In this document: one piece after another, positions 1 to 8,596 of the stretch
How the letters are laid out: each line of letters opens with the position of its first letter
Numbering within the stretch: position 1 is the first letter of the stretch
Source of the DNA: Terrihabitans soli
GTDB lineage: Bacteria; Pseudomonadota; Alphaproteobacteria; Rhizobiales; Methylopilaceae
DNA length: 64,000 nucleotides
NCBI RefSeq assembly: GCF_014191545.1
Contig: NZ_AP023361.1
Span: forward strand, 2,570,501 to 2,634,500
Direction of reading: 5' to 3'
Translations under genes and position numbers: made by a program
The notes under the pieces: model-generated
What the model was told of the DNA's origin: nothing
What the model saw: the letters and a program-made list of their open reading frames with translations, nothing else
Databases searched by the model: none

Positions 1-296
1 TCCTCGCCCGTCGCTACGATCAGCTTGCCGCATTGCTCGAAAGGGATTGCATATTCCCGGGCGAAGGCGAGCGTATCGCGCGCGCCGTCAACGCAGAACC
101 GGGCTTTCAGACTGCCGGGCGCATAGTACACGCCGGCATGGATGACGCCGCTGTTGCGGCCGGTTTGATGCGCCGCGAGCCGGGCTTCCTTCTCGAGAAC
201 AATGACAGACACGCCTGGGAAGCGCTTCCCGAGCTCGACCGCCGTCGCAAGACCGACGATGCCGCCACCTATAACTACAATATCGCAGTCAAGCAT
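1..296 (-). CDS. lhgO: L-2-hydroxyglutarate oxidase-like FAD oxidoreductase (N-terminal 98 residues, cut by window edge)
   Basis: I translated this from the minus strand starting at an ATG at 296. The protein begins with a Rossmann FAD-binding loop (GGGIVGLATAVEL, about residues 10-22) and continues with HQTGRNSGVIHAGVYY. That second motif is characteristic of the LhgO/YgaF branch of the DAO family, which oxidises L-2-hydroxyglutarate to 2-oxoglutarate and passes electrons to the quinone pool. The rest of the gene lies before base 1. It starts 35 bp after the stop of the adenylation/acyltransferase gene on the same strand, so the two could be co-transcribed, although no functional link is obvious. 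The family call is strong; the substrate is inferred from the family. Confidence 0.8.
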   Translation of the reverse strand, partial: MLDCDIVVIGGGIVGLATAVELGKRFPGVSVIVLEKEARLAAHQTGRNSGVIHAGVYYAPGSLKARFCVDGARDTLAFAREYAIPFEQCGKLIVATGE

Positions 297-331
297 ATGT
301 CTTCCCCGGCAAGCCGTTGCCGCTCCAGGCG

Positions 332-2905
332 TCAGGAGCCTTGACTGGCTTCAACGGAGGACGGGCGCCCCGCCTGCAGCTCAGCGTACTTACGTTTCCG
401 GATAACATCCGCAACACGATCGACTAGCTTCTGAACGGCAATACCCGCGGCGACTGACCCCGGGATTGCAAGGAACAGCGTCATCCAGACATTGTTGAAG
501 CCGAAAATCTCACGCAACGGATAGAACACGAACGGCCCCATAATATAGATGTACAGGCTTGCGGCCGAGACCCTGGCAATCAGAGTGGCCATGCGCGGCG
601 AATAGACCGAGATCCGCGGTATCCAGACAAGGACGATCGCTGTGCCGAGCACCATGAAGTAACCGGAATTCGTGTTGTTTTCCGGGAACAGGATAAGCAG
701 GCAAACGAAACAAATCCCCCCTACGATACGCCGGATATCATCCCTGCAATATGTCGCGCTCCATCCGACCGCAAATAGCAGGAATGTCATGAAAGGCGTG
801 TGAAAGCGTGCAAATCCCGACTGCGGATACATATCGCCGATCACTTGGAATGCCACTGCCACGGCGAGCAGACCCGCCGGTAAAATCCAGCTTTTTGCAC
901 GGTGCAACGCGCCGATCAGCGGCAGCGAAGCGAGAAGAATGCACGCCACCATAATCTGGACATAGGCTTCGATGAACCAGAAGAAGATGATGACCGCCCG
1001 ACCGTTCTCGAACGTTTCCTGGAAATTCGAATAGCCGAGAAGTGTCGGCCAATGGATCTGGCCCTTCAGAACGAAATAGCTGATGACGATGACGTAGTAG
1101 ACAGGCACCAGCCGCAGGAGAAGCGGCAGGGCGGTTTTCCATGGCCCCACCGACTGGACGCGATCGACCTGAAAGCGTCCGAAATTGTAGCCGGCAATCA
1201 TCATCAACGCCGATGCCGCACCGTCCATTGCGAATTCGGTCGAGTGGTGATAGATAACAAGACAGATCGCCAGGCAGCGCATGAAGATATCGCCGGCGAC
1301 GCTGGGCTCACGCTCGGCCACGGGCTGCAGCGCCTCGATCTGCCTTACGGGCATCTGCTCCCAACCCGACGGACAGAACCCCAGCCGCTCTTCAATCAAA
1401 AGCGATGCGCCTATGAAGTTCAACGAATCGCCGCCCGCCTGCGCAAAGGATTGTTCCGGCGAGATGCTGTCCTTGCCGAGGAGCTGCGCCAGTTCCTCCC
1501 GCAGCGACGGCTTACCCGCGGATTTGAGCATGCTGGTCTGCCGGAGCGCGGCAACGGCCGGGAAGTTCACCTTTCCGGATGCAAGGCGGGGGATCGACGG
1601 AACATTGGCGACTGTGACGACAGCGCGGCTCAGTTTGTACTTGGCCACGATGGCCTGGGCCAATGCCTCGGGATCGTCGATATCGACCGCAGCGACGGCC
1701 AGCCCGCTGTCGTCTCCCGCTGCCGCGCCCTCAAAGCCCTGGCTTGCGACGAAGTCCTGAACGTCATCGAGGCTGATACGGAGTCCATACAGCTTCAGAA
1801 AGCGTCCTTTGCGGCCGACGATCCTGTAAAGGCCCTGCGTGTTCCGGACGGCAAGATCGCCCGTCCGGAGTTCGGTTACTTCGCTGCCTCTCGCAAGGTC
1901 CTGGGGGGCATCGGCATAGCCGAGCATGACATTGGGACCGCGATAGACGAGTTCGCCCTCGACCTCATTCTCCGCAATCTCAATCCCGAGATCGTTTTCG
2001 AGGCTCAGGCGGCCTCCGGGAACGGGAATGCCTATCACATCGGGATTGGCTGTCAGAAGGTCGGGTGGCACATACGCAATTCTCGGGCTTGCTTCCGTTT
2101 GCCCGTACATCACGAAGAAGCCGATGCCGGCGGCTCCGGCGGATGCCGACAGGGCGCGGACCTTTTCGGGCGAAAGACGGCCGCCGGCCTGCGTGAAGTA
2201 GCGCAGGCTTTTGGGAGGAGGATTGAGCGCGCCCGTGCGCTCGATCAGATCGAAACTGTGGGGCACGCCAGCAAAGCTCGTGGCTCCGTGCTGCGAGAAG
2301 AGCTGCCAGAACTCCTCGTCGGCCACCGATTTGTCGGTCAGAACAAGGCTTGCGCCCGCGACCAGATGCGAGTTGATGACCGAAAGACCGTACGAATAGC
2401 TCGGCGGAAGACTCGTGATGGCACGATCGGTCGTACGGACGCCGAGATATTCGATAATGGATCGGGCGTTGGCCAGAAGGTTGGCGTGAGACAACCGGAC
2501 GAGCTTGGGCAAGCCCGTCGATCCGGATGTCGGCAACAGCAGCGCGAGATCGGGGTGCAGTTCGTGACTTTTTGCCCGATCCCGCGCGCAAAAGCGCCAC
2601 TCGCCCTGCTCCTGGCGGAAAACGAATTCCGGCGAAAACCGTGTCAGGATCCGATCGTCTTTATCCGAGCTGCCTTCGCCTACAACGATAACGGCATGAC
2701 CTGCCCGCATCGCTCCTATGAAGGCAGCGATGGGCTGAACGGCGTTCGCCATTTCGATGACAAGTAGAAGGCGTCGGCCTGCCAGCGGCGCGAGGGACTC
2801 GTCGGCGAGCTCCGCAAGCGCAGCGAATGATATCTCTCGACCCGTCTCGTCTATAAGCGCGGGTGCTGAGCCGAAACTCTCGATACTCCCGAACAAACGC
2901 TGCAC
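332..2905 (-). CDS. Fused AMP-dependent acid ligase, phosphopantetheine carrier and membrane acyltransferase-3-like protein
   Basis: This 857-residue protein combines three units. The first ~460 residues form an ANL-family adenylation domain, with the P-loop TSGSTGLPK, YGQTEASPR, the RTGDL motif and a late GK lysine (PRLASGKVNF). A carrier domain follows, containing GGDSL, whose Ser is the expected 4'-phosphopantetheine site. The last ~320 residues are strongly hydrophobic, with about nine to ten membrane segments. They begin with RCLAICLVIYHHS, which resembles the Arg...His motif of acyltransferase-3 proteins. The layout suggests that an acid is activated, held on the carrier and transferred at the membrane, as DltA/DltC/DltB do with three separate proteins. 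Nearby manC, ugd and exoY point to a polysaccharide acceptor, which is inference. I chose the GTG at 2905, preceded by GGGGTGGGGG; an in-frame TTG at 2938 has no clear ribosome site. Confidence 0.82.
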   Translation of the reverse strand: MQRLFGSIESFGSAPALIDETGREISFAALAELADESLAPLAGRRLLLVIEMANAVQPIAAFIGAMRAGHAVIVVGEGSSDKDDRILTRFSPEFVFRQEQGEWRFCARDRAKSHELHPDLALLLPTSGSTGLPKLVRLSHANLLANARSIIEYLGVRTTDRAITSLPPSYSYGLSVINSHLVAGASLVLTDKSVADEEFWQLFSQHGATSFAGVPHSFDLIERTGALNPPPKSLRYFTQAGGRLSPEKVRALSASAGAAGIGFFVMYGQTEASPRIAYVPPDLLTANPDVIGIPVPGGRLSLENDLGIEIAENEVEGELVYRGPNVMLGYADAPQDLARGSEVTELRTGDLAVRNTQGLYRIVGRKGRFLKLYGLRISLDDVQDFVASQGFEGAAAGDDSGLAVAAVDIDDPEALAQAIVAKYKLSRAVVTVANVPSIPRLASGKVNFPAVAALRQTSMLKSAGKPSLREELAQLLGKDSISPEQSFAQAGGDSLNFIGASLLIEERLGFCPSGWEQMPVRQIEALQPVAEREPSVAGDIFMRCLAICLVIYHHSTEFAMDGAASALMMIAGYNFGRFQVDRVQSVGPWKTALPLLLRLVPVYYVIVISYFVLKGQIHWPTLLGYSNFQETFENGRAVIIFFWFIEAYVQIMVACILLASLPLIGALHRAKSWILPAGLLAVAVAFQVIGDMYPQSGFARFHTPFMTFLLFAVGWSATYCRDDIRRIVGGICFVCLLILFPENNTNSGYFMVLGTAIVLVWIPRISVYSPRMATLIARVSAASLYIYIMGPFVFYPLREIFGFNNVWMTLFLAIPGSVAAGIAVQKLVDRVADVIRKRKYAELQAGRPSSVEASQGS

Positions 2906-3165
2906 GTTCTGACCCCCACCCCGAACTTTTACACGCAAAAGATCGGAATGGCAGGGATATTCTGTGCCTGGGCGTATAATTACGTAACATTACTTAACGT
3001 CGGCCGCCGCTGTATGTGCCCAAGATTTAGGCCCGGCGCTGCTCATTCGGGCACCATAAGCGCATGAGGCATTTTGGCCTGCGGGATTAACGCAGCCGAG
3101 TGGACGAATCTTTTCGCCGCAGTGTTAGCTGTCCGTGCCCGATGCAGGATGCTGAGGCGTTGTTG
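2906..3165. other. Divergent intergenic region with a TATAAT box and an imperfect palindrome
   Basis: About 260 bp separate the minus-strand fusion gene from the plus-strand membrane-protein pair. It is AT-richer than its surroundings. It holds a TATAAT at 2975-2980 and an imperfect inverted repeat at 2982-3000 whose outer four bases (ACGT) match on both sides. I see no convincing -35 element at the right distance, so promoter positions are unresolved. No open reading frame here has a usable ribosome-binding site. Confidence 0.35.
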
Positions 3166-3456
3166 ATGTCCGCTTTGAAGAATGTTTGGCCGGAAGTCTG
3201 TACGATCCTTTTCGTCAGCCTGTGCGTGCCGCTGCTCCAGCTGAACGTGTTTTCTCTCATCGCCGCCTGTGTTTGCGCGGCCCTGCTGGCAGGTGTTTTC
3301 ATCTATCGTGAGCGGAGAAGCGCCGGCGCGCTACGCGCGTTGCGCCGCGAGATTGTCCGCGAATGCACGGATCTTCATTACTTCGTTCAATCGGCACTCA
3401 GGACGCCGGACGCCCCTGAACCGGTTCTGCCCTTGTTCGAGGAGCTTGTCCCGTAG
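3166..3456 (+). CDS. Small two-helix membrane protein, unknown function
   Basis: The product is 96 residues. Residues ~9-45 are hydrophobic and can form two transmembrane helices separated by a very short turn. An Arg-rich stretch (RERRSAG...RALRREIV) and a soluble tail of about 35 residues follow. I chose the ATG at 3166 because GAGG lies eight bases before it; a longer frame from 3100 has no ribosome site. It ends one base before the next gene, so the two are almost certainly an operon. I do not recognise the family. Position upstream of manC suggests, but does not show, an envelope role. Confidence 0.6.
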   Translation: MSALKNVWPEVCTILFVSLCVPLLQLNVFSLIAACVCAALLAGVFIYRERRSAGALRALRREIVRECTDLHYFVQSALRTPDAPEPVLPLFEELVP

Positions 3457-3457
3457 A

Positions 3458-3970
3458 ATGGATATCCTCGTTCTCGTGTGTCTGCTTGCTGTCGCGGCGC
3501 TTGCCGTGCATCGCATTTGCGAAGTCCGCGATCGCGACCGCCGCGCAGAAACCGAGCGGCTGTCACTGGCGATCGAGAATTTGCGAAGCCACCGCGCTCT
3601 GCTGGCGAGCTTTATAGCTCGCGGATCAGCCCCGCCGATGATCGAGAAAAAGGCGCTTCTGATCACCGCATCCATCGGCAGGCACGATTTCGCCAAGACA
3701 TTTTTCGATCTGCTCGGAGAAGCCGATCTTTCCGGCGGGTACGAGTTCGAGAACGCCCGAAAATTCAATGCTGCCCTCGCAAAACTGCAGAAGACCGATC
3801 CCGGAGGGCTGGGGCTGTTTCACAAATCGGTCGCATCGGGGGCGGCCGCCCTCCTTCTTCTCAACGAGCCTGCCGGACAAAAGCTGCAGGAGGTCGCATT
3901 CGGTCTGCTTGCGCACGGACAGGAGGCGGCCCTGGCGGCGGCCAGCAGAAGCCAATCGCCCCTCAACTAG
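3458..3970 (+). CDS. Single-pass membrane-anchored hypothetical protein
   Basis: The product is 170 residues with an N-terminal hydrophobic segment (MDILVLVCLLAVAALAV). A charged, coiled-coil-like stretch (~20-45) and a predominantly helical cytoplasmic domain follow. No catalytic motif is visible and I do not recognise the family. The ATG at 3458 follows the previous stop by one base, with an AGGAG inside the end of the upstream gene. The pair resembles small membrane partners found near polysaccharide genes, but that is contextual only. Confidence 0.6.
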   Translation: MDILVLVCLLAVAALAVHRICEVRDRDRRAETERLSLAIENLRSHRALLASFIARGSAPPMIEKKALLITASIGRHDFAKTFFDLLGEADLSGGYEFENARKFNAALAKLQKTDPGGLGLFHKSVASGAAALLLLNEPAGQKLQEVAFGLLAHGQEAALAAASRSQSPLN

Positions 3971-4113
3971 GCATGCCGCGCAACGGGCCCCGGCTTTCGC
4001 GTTCATCATGAAAATCAGCGTCCGAACAGAGTGCTTGCCCATAAGGTCGCGCAGCCCTTAACGTCTTTCGGTAAGCCGGATCAGCGTGAGCGGCTTCAGC
4101 CTGGGTGGGTACG

Positions 4114-5535
4114 ATGGTCGGTTTGATTGTTCCGCTGATCCTGTCCGGTGGGGCCGGAACACGGCTGTGGCCCGCCTCGCGAGAGACGAGGCCCAAACAG
4201 TTTCTGTCCCTGTTCGGGCCCCGCTCGACCTTTCAGGAAACTGTAAGGCGCGTCGGACCATCCGATATCTTTACGGCGCCCGTCATCATGACGAACCGCG
4301 ACCACCGGTTTCTCGTGAGCGAACAGCTGCGCGAAATCGGCGTCGCCGGTGAAATCATCCTTGAACCGTTGCGCCGCGATTCCGGCCCGGCGATCGCCGC
4401 GGGCGCAAGTTTTGCGGCATCGAAATACGGCCCCGATGCCATTGTTCTGGTGCTCGCGGCCGATCACGTCGTCCGCAAGCCGAACGTCTTCGTCGATGCG
4501 TGCCGGCAGGCCGCCGCCCTCGCGCAAGCGGGGCGCATCGTGACATTCGGCATTCCGCCCGACCATGCTTCCACCGCCTATGGCTACATCAAGCCCGGGA
4601 TCGCCGTAGACGGCTCCAGCGCGCACCGTATCGCTGCCTTTGTCGAAAAGCCCGACGCGGAGACGGCGCAAACCTATATCGCTGAAGGCTATCTCTGGAA
4701 TTCCGGAAACTTCATGTTCCGGGCGGATATGCTGCTGCAGGAATATGCGCGGTTCGATGCGGCCTCGGTCGAGGCAGCCAAGGAAGCGGTCGCCAAGAGC
4801 ACGCCCGATCTCAACTTCAAGATCCTCGATCAGACCGCCTTCAGCCGCGCCAAGGCCATCTCCATCGACTACGCGGTCATGGAGAAGACGGAAGAAGGCG
4901 CCGTTCTGAAAGTTGACATGGGGTGGTCGGACGTCGGCGGCTGGGAAGCTGTCTGGGCCCTGTCGGACAAGGACGAAAGCGGCAATGTGCTGCTCGGCCC
5001 GACGAAAGCGGCGAGTTCGAAAAACAATCTGATAATGTCCGACAAGGTCATGACGGCGGCCATCGGCGTGTCCGACCTTGCGATCATTACCACGGAAGAT
5101 GCCGTGCTCGTCGGACGGAAATCGGATTCGGCCGCGCTCAAAGCCATGGTCGGGGAGATCCGTCAGTCTCGCCCGAACCTGACCGAGAGCGGCGCCAGGG
5201 TCTATCGCCCCTGGGGGTCGTATCAATCGCTGGATTCCGGCGAGCGGTATCAGGTCAAGCGAATTGTCGTTACGCCGGGCGGCCAGCTGTCATTGCAAAA
5301 GCACTTTCACCGCTCCGAGCACTGGATCGTCGTGAAAGGCACCGCAAAGGTTCAGATCGCCGATCAACAGCGCATGGTGCACGAGAACGAGTCGGTCTAT
5401 ATTCCGATCGGCTCGCTTCACCGGCTGGAAAACCCCGGCAAAATCGATCTCGAACTGATCGAGGTACAGACCGGCTCCTATCTCGGCGAAGACGACATCG
5501 TCCGGCTGGAAGACGTCTATAACCGGGCCGACTAG
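4114..5535 (+). CDS. manC: Mannose-1-phosphate guanylyltransferase / mannose-6-phosphate isomerase
   Basis: This 473-residue type II phosphomannose enzyme makes GDP-mannose for surface polysaccharides. The N-terminal nucleotidyltransferase carries GGAGTRLWPASRE near residue 12 and a VEKPDAETA segment. The C-terminal cupin has RPWGSYQSL followed by GERYQVKRI and the metal-binding QKHFHRSEHW. Length matches the bifunctional ManC/XanB/CpsB family. The ATG at 4114 sits just after GGGTGGG; a GTG at 4105 is in frame and would add three residues. It converges with ugd, and both supply sugar nucleotides for exopolysaccharide. Confidence 0.93.
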   Translation: MVGLIVPLILSGGAGTRLWPASRETRPKQFLSLFGPRSTFQETVRRVGPSDIFTAPVIMTNRDHRFLVSEQLREIGVAGEIILEPLRRDSGPAIAAGASFAASKYGPDAIVLVLAADHVVRKPNVFVDACRQAAALAQAGRIVTFGIPPDHASTAYGYIKPGIAVDGSSAHRIAAFVEKPDAETAQTYIAEGYLWNSGNFMFRADMLLQEYARFDAASVEAAKEAVAKSTPDLNFKILDQTAFSRAKAISIDYAVMEKTEEGAVLKVDMGWSDVGGWEAVWALSDKDESGNVLLGPTKAASSKNNLIMSDKVMTAAIGVSDLAIITTEDAVLVGRKSDSAALKAMVGEIRQSRPNLTESGARVYRPWGSYQSLDSGERYQVKRIVVTPGGQLSLQKHFHRSEHWIVVKGTAKVQIADQQRMVHENESVYIPIGSLHRLENPGKIDLELIEVQTGSYLGEDDIVRLEDVYNRAD

Positions 5536-5569
5536 GCCCGAAGCCACGCCCCGGACCTTCGCCAAGGCC

Positions 5570-6916
5570 TTACTCGGCGGCGTCCTTGATGCCCGCCATA
5601 TGCCGGTTTTTCGGGCGACCGATGCTCGAATAGCTGAAACCGTGCTTTGCGAGTTCGTCACCCTGATAGATGTTGCGGAGATCGACGATGACCGGCGCGC
5701 TCATGACATCGCGCAAACGTTTGAAGTCGAGCGCGCGAAACTGGTTCCACTCCGTGACGATACAGATCGCATCGGCACCTTCGGCCGCCTCGTACGGACC
5801 TTCTGCAAAATCGATCCCCGGGGGCAGAATTTTTTTTGCATGTCCCATGCCTTCGGGATCGTAGGCCTGAATTTTCGCACCAAGATCGACCAGCGCCTGC
5901 GCAATGGCGATTGACGGCGCATCGCGCATGTCATCCGTCATGGGTTTGAAGGTCAGGCCCAGCATGCCGATCGTCTTGCCGCGCACACTGCCGCCGCATG
6001 CAGCAACCACTTTGCGCGCCATTGCGCGCTTGCGCTGCGTATTGACCTCAACCGTCGTTTCGATGAGCCGGATCGGCGAGCCCGCATCCTGCGCGGTTTT
6101 TACGAGAGCCAGCGTATCCTTCGGAAAACAGGACCCCCCATATCCCGGCCCAGCATGAAGGAATTTGGCGCCTATGCGCTTGTCAAGACCGATGCCGTTT
6201 GCAACCTCCTGAACATTGGCGCCGACGCTTTCGCAAAGATCGGCGACCTCGTTGATGAAGGTGATTTTCATCGCGAGAAAGGCATTGGCTGCGTATTTGA
6301 TGAGCTCGGACGTGCGCCGGTCGGTGAAAACGAGCGGCGCCTTGTTGAGGTAGAGCGGCCGGTACACCTCGGCCATGACCTCGCGTGCCCGCTCGTCCTC
6401 GAGGCCGACGACGATACGGTCCGGCCGCTTGAAGTCGTCAATCGCCGCTCCTTCCCGCAGGAATTCCGGGTTTGAAACCACCGCGACATCGGCGAGCGGA
6501 TTGGCCTCGGCGATGATCCGGTCGACTTCGTCGCCAGTGCCGACGGGAACCGTCGATTTGGTGACAACGACCGTGAAGCCTTTCACCGCCGACGCGATCT
6601 CGCGGGCCGCGCTGTAGACATAAGAGAGATCCGCATGGCCGTCGCCGCGCCGGGACGGCGTGCCGACGGCGATGAAGACGACATCGGCTTCCCCGACGGA
6701 GGTGGCGATATCGGTGCTGAAGGACAGGTTGCCGGATCTGACATTGCGCTGGACGAGCTCGTCGAGACCCGGCTCGTAGATCGGAATGCGCCCCTCCTTC
6801 AGGGCGGCGATCTTGTCGTGCGCCTTGTCGACGCAAATGACGTCATGGCCGAAATCGGCGAAGCAAACGCCCGATACGAGGCCGACATAACCTGACCCGA
6901 TCATCGCAATACGCAT
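5570..6916 (-). CDS. ugd: UDP-glucose 6-dehydrogenase
   Basis: This 448-residue enzyme oxidises UDP-glucose to UDP-glucuronate with two NAD+. It opens with the Rossmann motif GSGYVGLVSG, has the conserved FLREGAAIDDF region, and carries the catalytic cysteine in GYGGSCFPKDT near residue 260. The start ATG at 6916 follows GGGGGTG at good spacing; a longer frame to 6973 lacks family residues before MRIAMIGS. UDP-glucuronate is a common precursor of rhizobial acidic exopolysaccharides, consistent with manC and the sugar transferase next door. Confidence 0.95.
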   Translation of the reverse strand: MRIAMIGSGYVGLVSGVCFADFGHDVICVDKAHDKIAALKEGRIPIYEPGLDELVQRNVRSGNLSFSTDIATSVGEADVVFIAVGTPSRRGDGHADLSYVYSAAREIASAVKGFTVVVTKSTVPVGTGDEVDRIIAEANPLADVAVVSNPEFLREGAAIDDFKRPDRIVVGLEDERAREVMAEVYRPLYLNKAPLVFTDRRTSELIKYAANAFLAMKITFINEVADLCESVGANVQEVANGIGLDKRIGAKFLHAGPGYGGSCFPKDTLALVKTAQDAGSPIRLIETTVEVNTQRKRAMARKVVAACGGSVRGKTIGMLGLTFKPMTDDMRDAPSIAIAQALVDLGAKIQAYDPEGMGHAKKILPPGIDFAEGPYEAAEGADAICIVTEWNQFRALDFKRLRDVMSAPVIVDLRNIYQGDELAKHGFSYSSIGRPKNRHMAGIKDAAE

Positions 6917-7078
6917 ATGGCACCCCCACAAAGGGGCACCCCACGCAAAAGGTGAGCCAATCGACCGCCACATCCCTGCGTGTGCCCCGCGCCGGCCGGC
7001 CGAGGTGCGACAAATAGGTCAATTTTTGGTTGTTTTGGTCACATTGAATGCAACCAAGCAGTAAGGGTTTGCGGCGGC

Positions 7079-7288
7079 TTAAAACAGCCAGAGGGCTAGG
7101 GCGCCCCAGACCGCAAAGGAAACAGCGAAGGCTACAAATAGGCCTATCCGACGGACAGGCCGCAAGGATTTGTATTCGGCCTCGGTTTTGATCGCCGCCA
7201 GATCACGCAGTGCAAGCTCTGGTGGAGCCGGAGTTTTTTCACGGAAAAAGGACCGTACTGCGGCGGCCTGTCGCATACGCAACGCCAT
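7079..7288 (-). CDS. Small C-terminally anchored membrane protein, unknown
   Basis: This is a 69-residue protein with a basic and helical N-terminal half (RMRQAAAVRSFF) and one hydrophobic helix at the very C-terminus ending in ALWLF. AAGGAG lies eight bases before the ATG at 7288, which makes that start better than the ATG two codons earlier. It sits between ugd and the ExoY-like gene, divergent from the latter. I do not recognise the family. Confidence 0.6.
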   Translation of the reverse strand: MALRMRQAAAVRSFFREKTPAPPELALRDLAAIKTEAEYKSLRPVRRIGLFVAFAVSFAVWGALALWLF

Positions 7289-7343
7289 TTGCATAGCTCC
7301 TTTGCAATAACGCTTATTCTTCCATGGGTTAAGTATGCGTAAA

Positions 7344-7356
7344 CTTTCGTCGAAAG
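7344..7356. promoter_or_regulatory. Perfect 13-bp palindrome CTTTCGTCGAAAG upstream of the sugar transferase gene
   Basis: The inverted repeat CTTTC-GTC-GAAAG is exact and lies 47 bp before the ATG of the ExoY-like gene, in an AT-rich intergenic stretch. It could be an operator for a dimeric regulator. A TTAA-N7-TAAA sequence just upstream (7329-7343) is one base from a CtrA box. Neither has independent support here. Confidence 0.35.
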
Positions 7357-7402
7357 ATTAAGTAAAACCTCTATGCTGGCTGCAACCTGAAAGGGCGTGC
7401 TG

Positions 7403-8128
7403 ATGGCAACGACGGAAACCCTGGGCTCTCCTCTGGCGCCGATCTTCGCGCCGAGCGTGGGCTCGTCAGCTAAGCTTTCCGCAGCCCCTCGCCGCTCTGC
7501 GGGTACTTACGACCTTCTGTTGCGCTCAGCCGATCAGGCTAATTCATCCCTCCTCAAGCGCGTGCTCGACATTTTCGGCAGTCTCGCGCTCCTGCTGTTC
7601 CTGCTTCCGACATTCGCGTTGATCGCGATCGCCATTAAGCTCGACAGCCCGGGCCCGGTATTCTTCCGTCAGGAACGTTACGGCCGCGGCTGCAAGATTT
7701 TCCGCATGTTCAAGTTCCGCTCCATGGTCTGCATGGAATCGACCGGCGCCTTCGTTCAGGCCAGCCAGGACGATTGCCGCATTACGCGGGTCGGACGGTT
7801 TTTGCGGGCGACGAGCCTCGACGAGCTGCCGCAGCTGATCAACGTGCTGCGGGGCGAGATGTCCGTCGTTGGACCGCGTCCACACGCCGTTGCGATGGAC
7901 GACTATTTCGCTGCCAGCTTTCCGAATTACATGAGCCGCTATCTCGTGCGGCCCGGTTTGACCGGCCTTGCGCAGATTAGTGGCTATCGCGGTCCGACGG
8001 TCGGCCTGGAGCCCATCCGCCGGCGGGTGAAATGCGACCTCGCCTATATCCGCCGCTGGTCCCTGTTGTCGGACATGAAAGTCCTTGTACGTACCCCTCT
8101 GTCTCTCTTCGGTCCTAACGCGTTCTGA
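7403..8128 (+). CDS. Undecaprenyl-phosphate sugar phosphotransferase (ExoY-type, priming enzyme)
   Basis: This 241-residue bacterial sugar transferase (PF02397 type) transfers the first sugar-1-phosphate to the lipid carrier for exopolysaccharide assembly. One hydrophobic hairpin ([19 protein letters not shown], about residues 53-71) precedes the conserved cytosolic part: [43 protein letters not shown] and RPGLTGLAQ. It lacks the four-helix N-terminal region of WbaP/PssY proteins, like ExoY. I chose the ATG at 7403 with AAGGG seven bases before it; a GTG at 7397 is in frame. Sugar specificity cannot be read from sequence. Confidence 0.9.
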   Translation: MATTETLGSPLAPIFAPSVGSSAKLSAAPRRSAGTYDLLLRSADQANSSLLKRVLDIFGSLALLLFLLPTFALIAIAIKLDSPGPVFFRQERYGRGCKIFRMFKFRSMVCMESTGAFVQASQDDCRITRVGRFLRATSLDELPQLINVLRGEMSVVGPRPHAVAMDDYFAASFPNYMSRYLVRPGLTGLAQISGYRGPTVGLEPIRRRVKCDLAYIRRWSLLSDMKVLVRTPLSLFGPNAF

Positions 8129-8254
8129 AAACACGGACTGCGCGAAAAGGCTTTCGATGCCCGCGACAACCGCGACAGACATTGTACCGACCGTCGGCGT
8201 TAGCGTATTTTTGGTCTGACAAATTCTTGCAGCCAGCATCTGTTCATGACCTGA

Positions 8255-8344
8255 CTAACCCAGCAGCCAAAACGCCACGCAACCGATCATCGCCCAGAGC
8301 GCCACGCTGATCTCCAGCGCGAAGGTCACCCTCGAATGGGTCAT
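8255..8344 (-). CDS. 29-residue single-helix membrane peptide
   Basis: The minus strand reads MTHSRVTFALEISVALW then AMIGCVAFWLLG and stop. It is one transmembrane helix with a single acidic residue (Glu11) and almost no soluble part. A strong ribosome-binding site (GGGGAGGAG) ends four bases before the ATG at 8344. The combination of strong site, clean frame and hydrophobic helix argues for a real small protein. It lies downstream of the secreted nuclease-like gene and faces the ExoY-like gene. Function is unknown; it is too short for most gene callers. Confidence 0.55.
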   Translation of the reverse strand: MTHSRVTFALEISVALWAMIGCVAFWLLG

Positions 8345-8596
8345 CGTCTCCTCCCCTCTCGCCCGGTTACCCGGTGCTTTTCACATAGGTTAATTTGCCC
8401 GCGTTTATTCGCAAGCGCGCCGTGTGACAAATTCATTAATATTTCCTAACGGTGGGTATGGGATGGCCTGCCAACGCGCCCTCGCGCTGACCGAACGCCC
8501 TAAGTCTTTATGAGAACACAGTTTTTCCACACATCGCATCGACGTCCCAGCGGCGAAAACAGCGGCCGCCGCGGAGGGATAGCGCGCGTTCGGGCG
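8345..8596. other. Intergenic region before the 29-residue peptide
   Basis: This 250-bp stretch holds no supported gene. It includes an AT-rich segment (around 8430-8452, ATTCATTAATATTTCC) suited to a promoter for the small peptide gene on the minus strand. The remainder, next to 8597, is GC-rich. Short frames overlapping the nuclease-like gene are shadows. Confidence 0.35.

Noticed and set aside
902-2767. A 621-codon open frame on the plus strand
   Set aside because: It is opposite the adenylation/acyltransferase gene, has no recognisable domain, and shows the skewed composition of GC-rich antisense frames.
2982-3000. Palindrome ACGTAAC...TAACGT as a LuxR-type or other operator
   Set aside because: Only the outer four bases are symmetric; inner positions do not match any consensus I can name.
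7329-7343. CtrA-like box TTAA-N7-TAAA upstream of the ExoY-like gene
   Set aside because: One mismatch to the consensus in an AT-rich intergenic region; expected by chance and unsupported.
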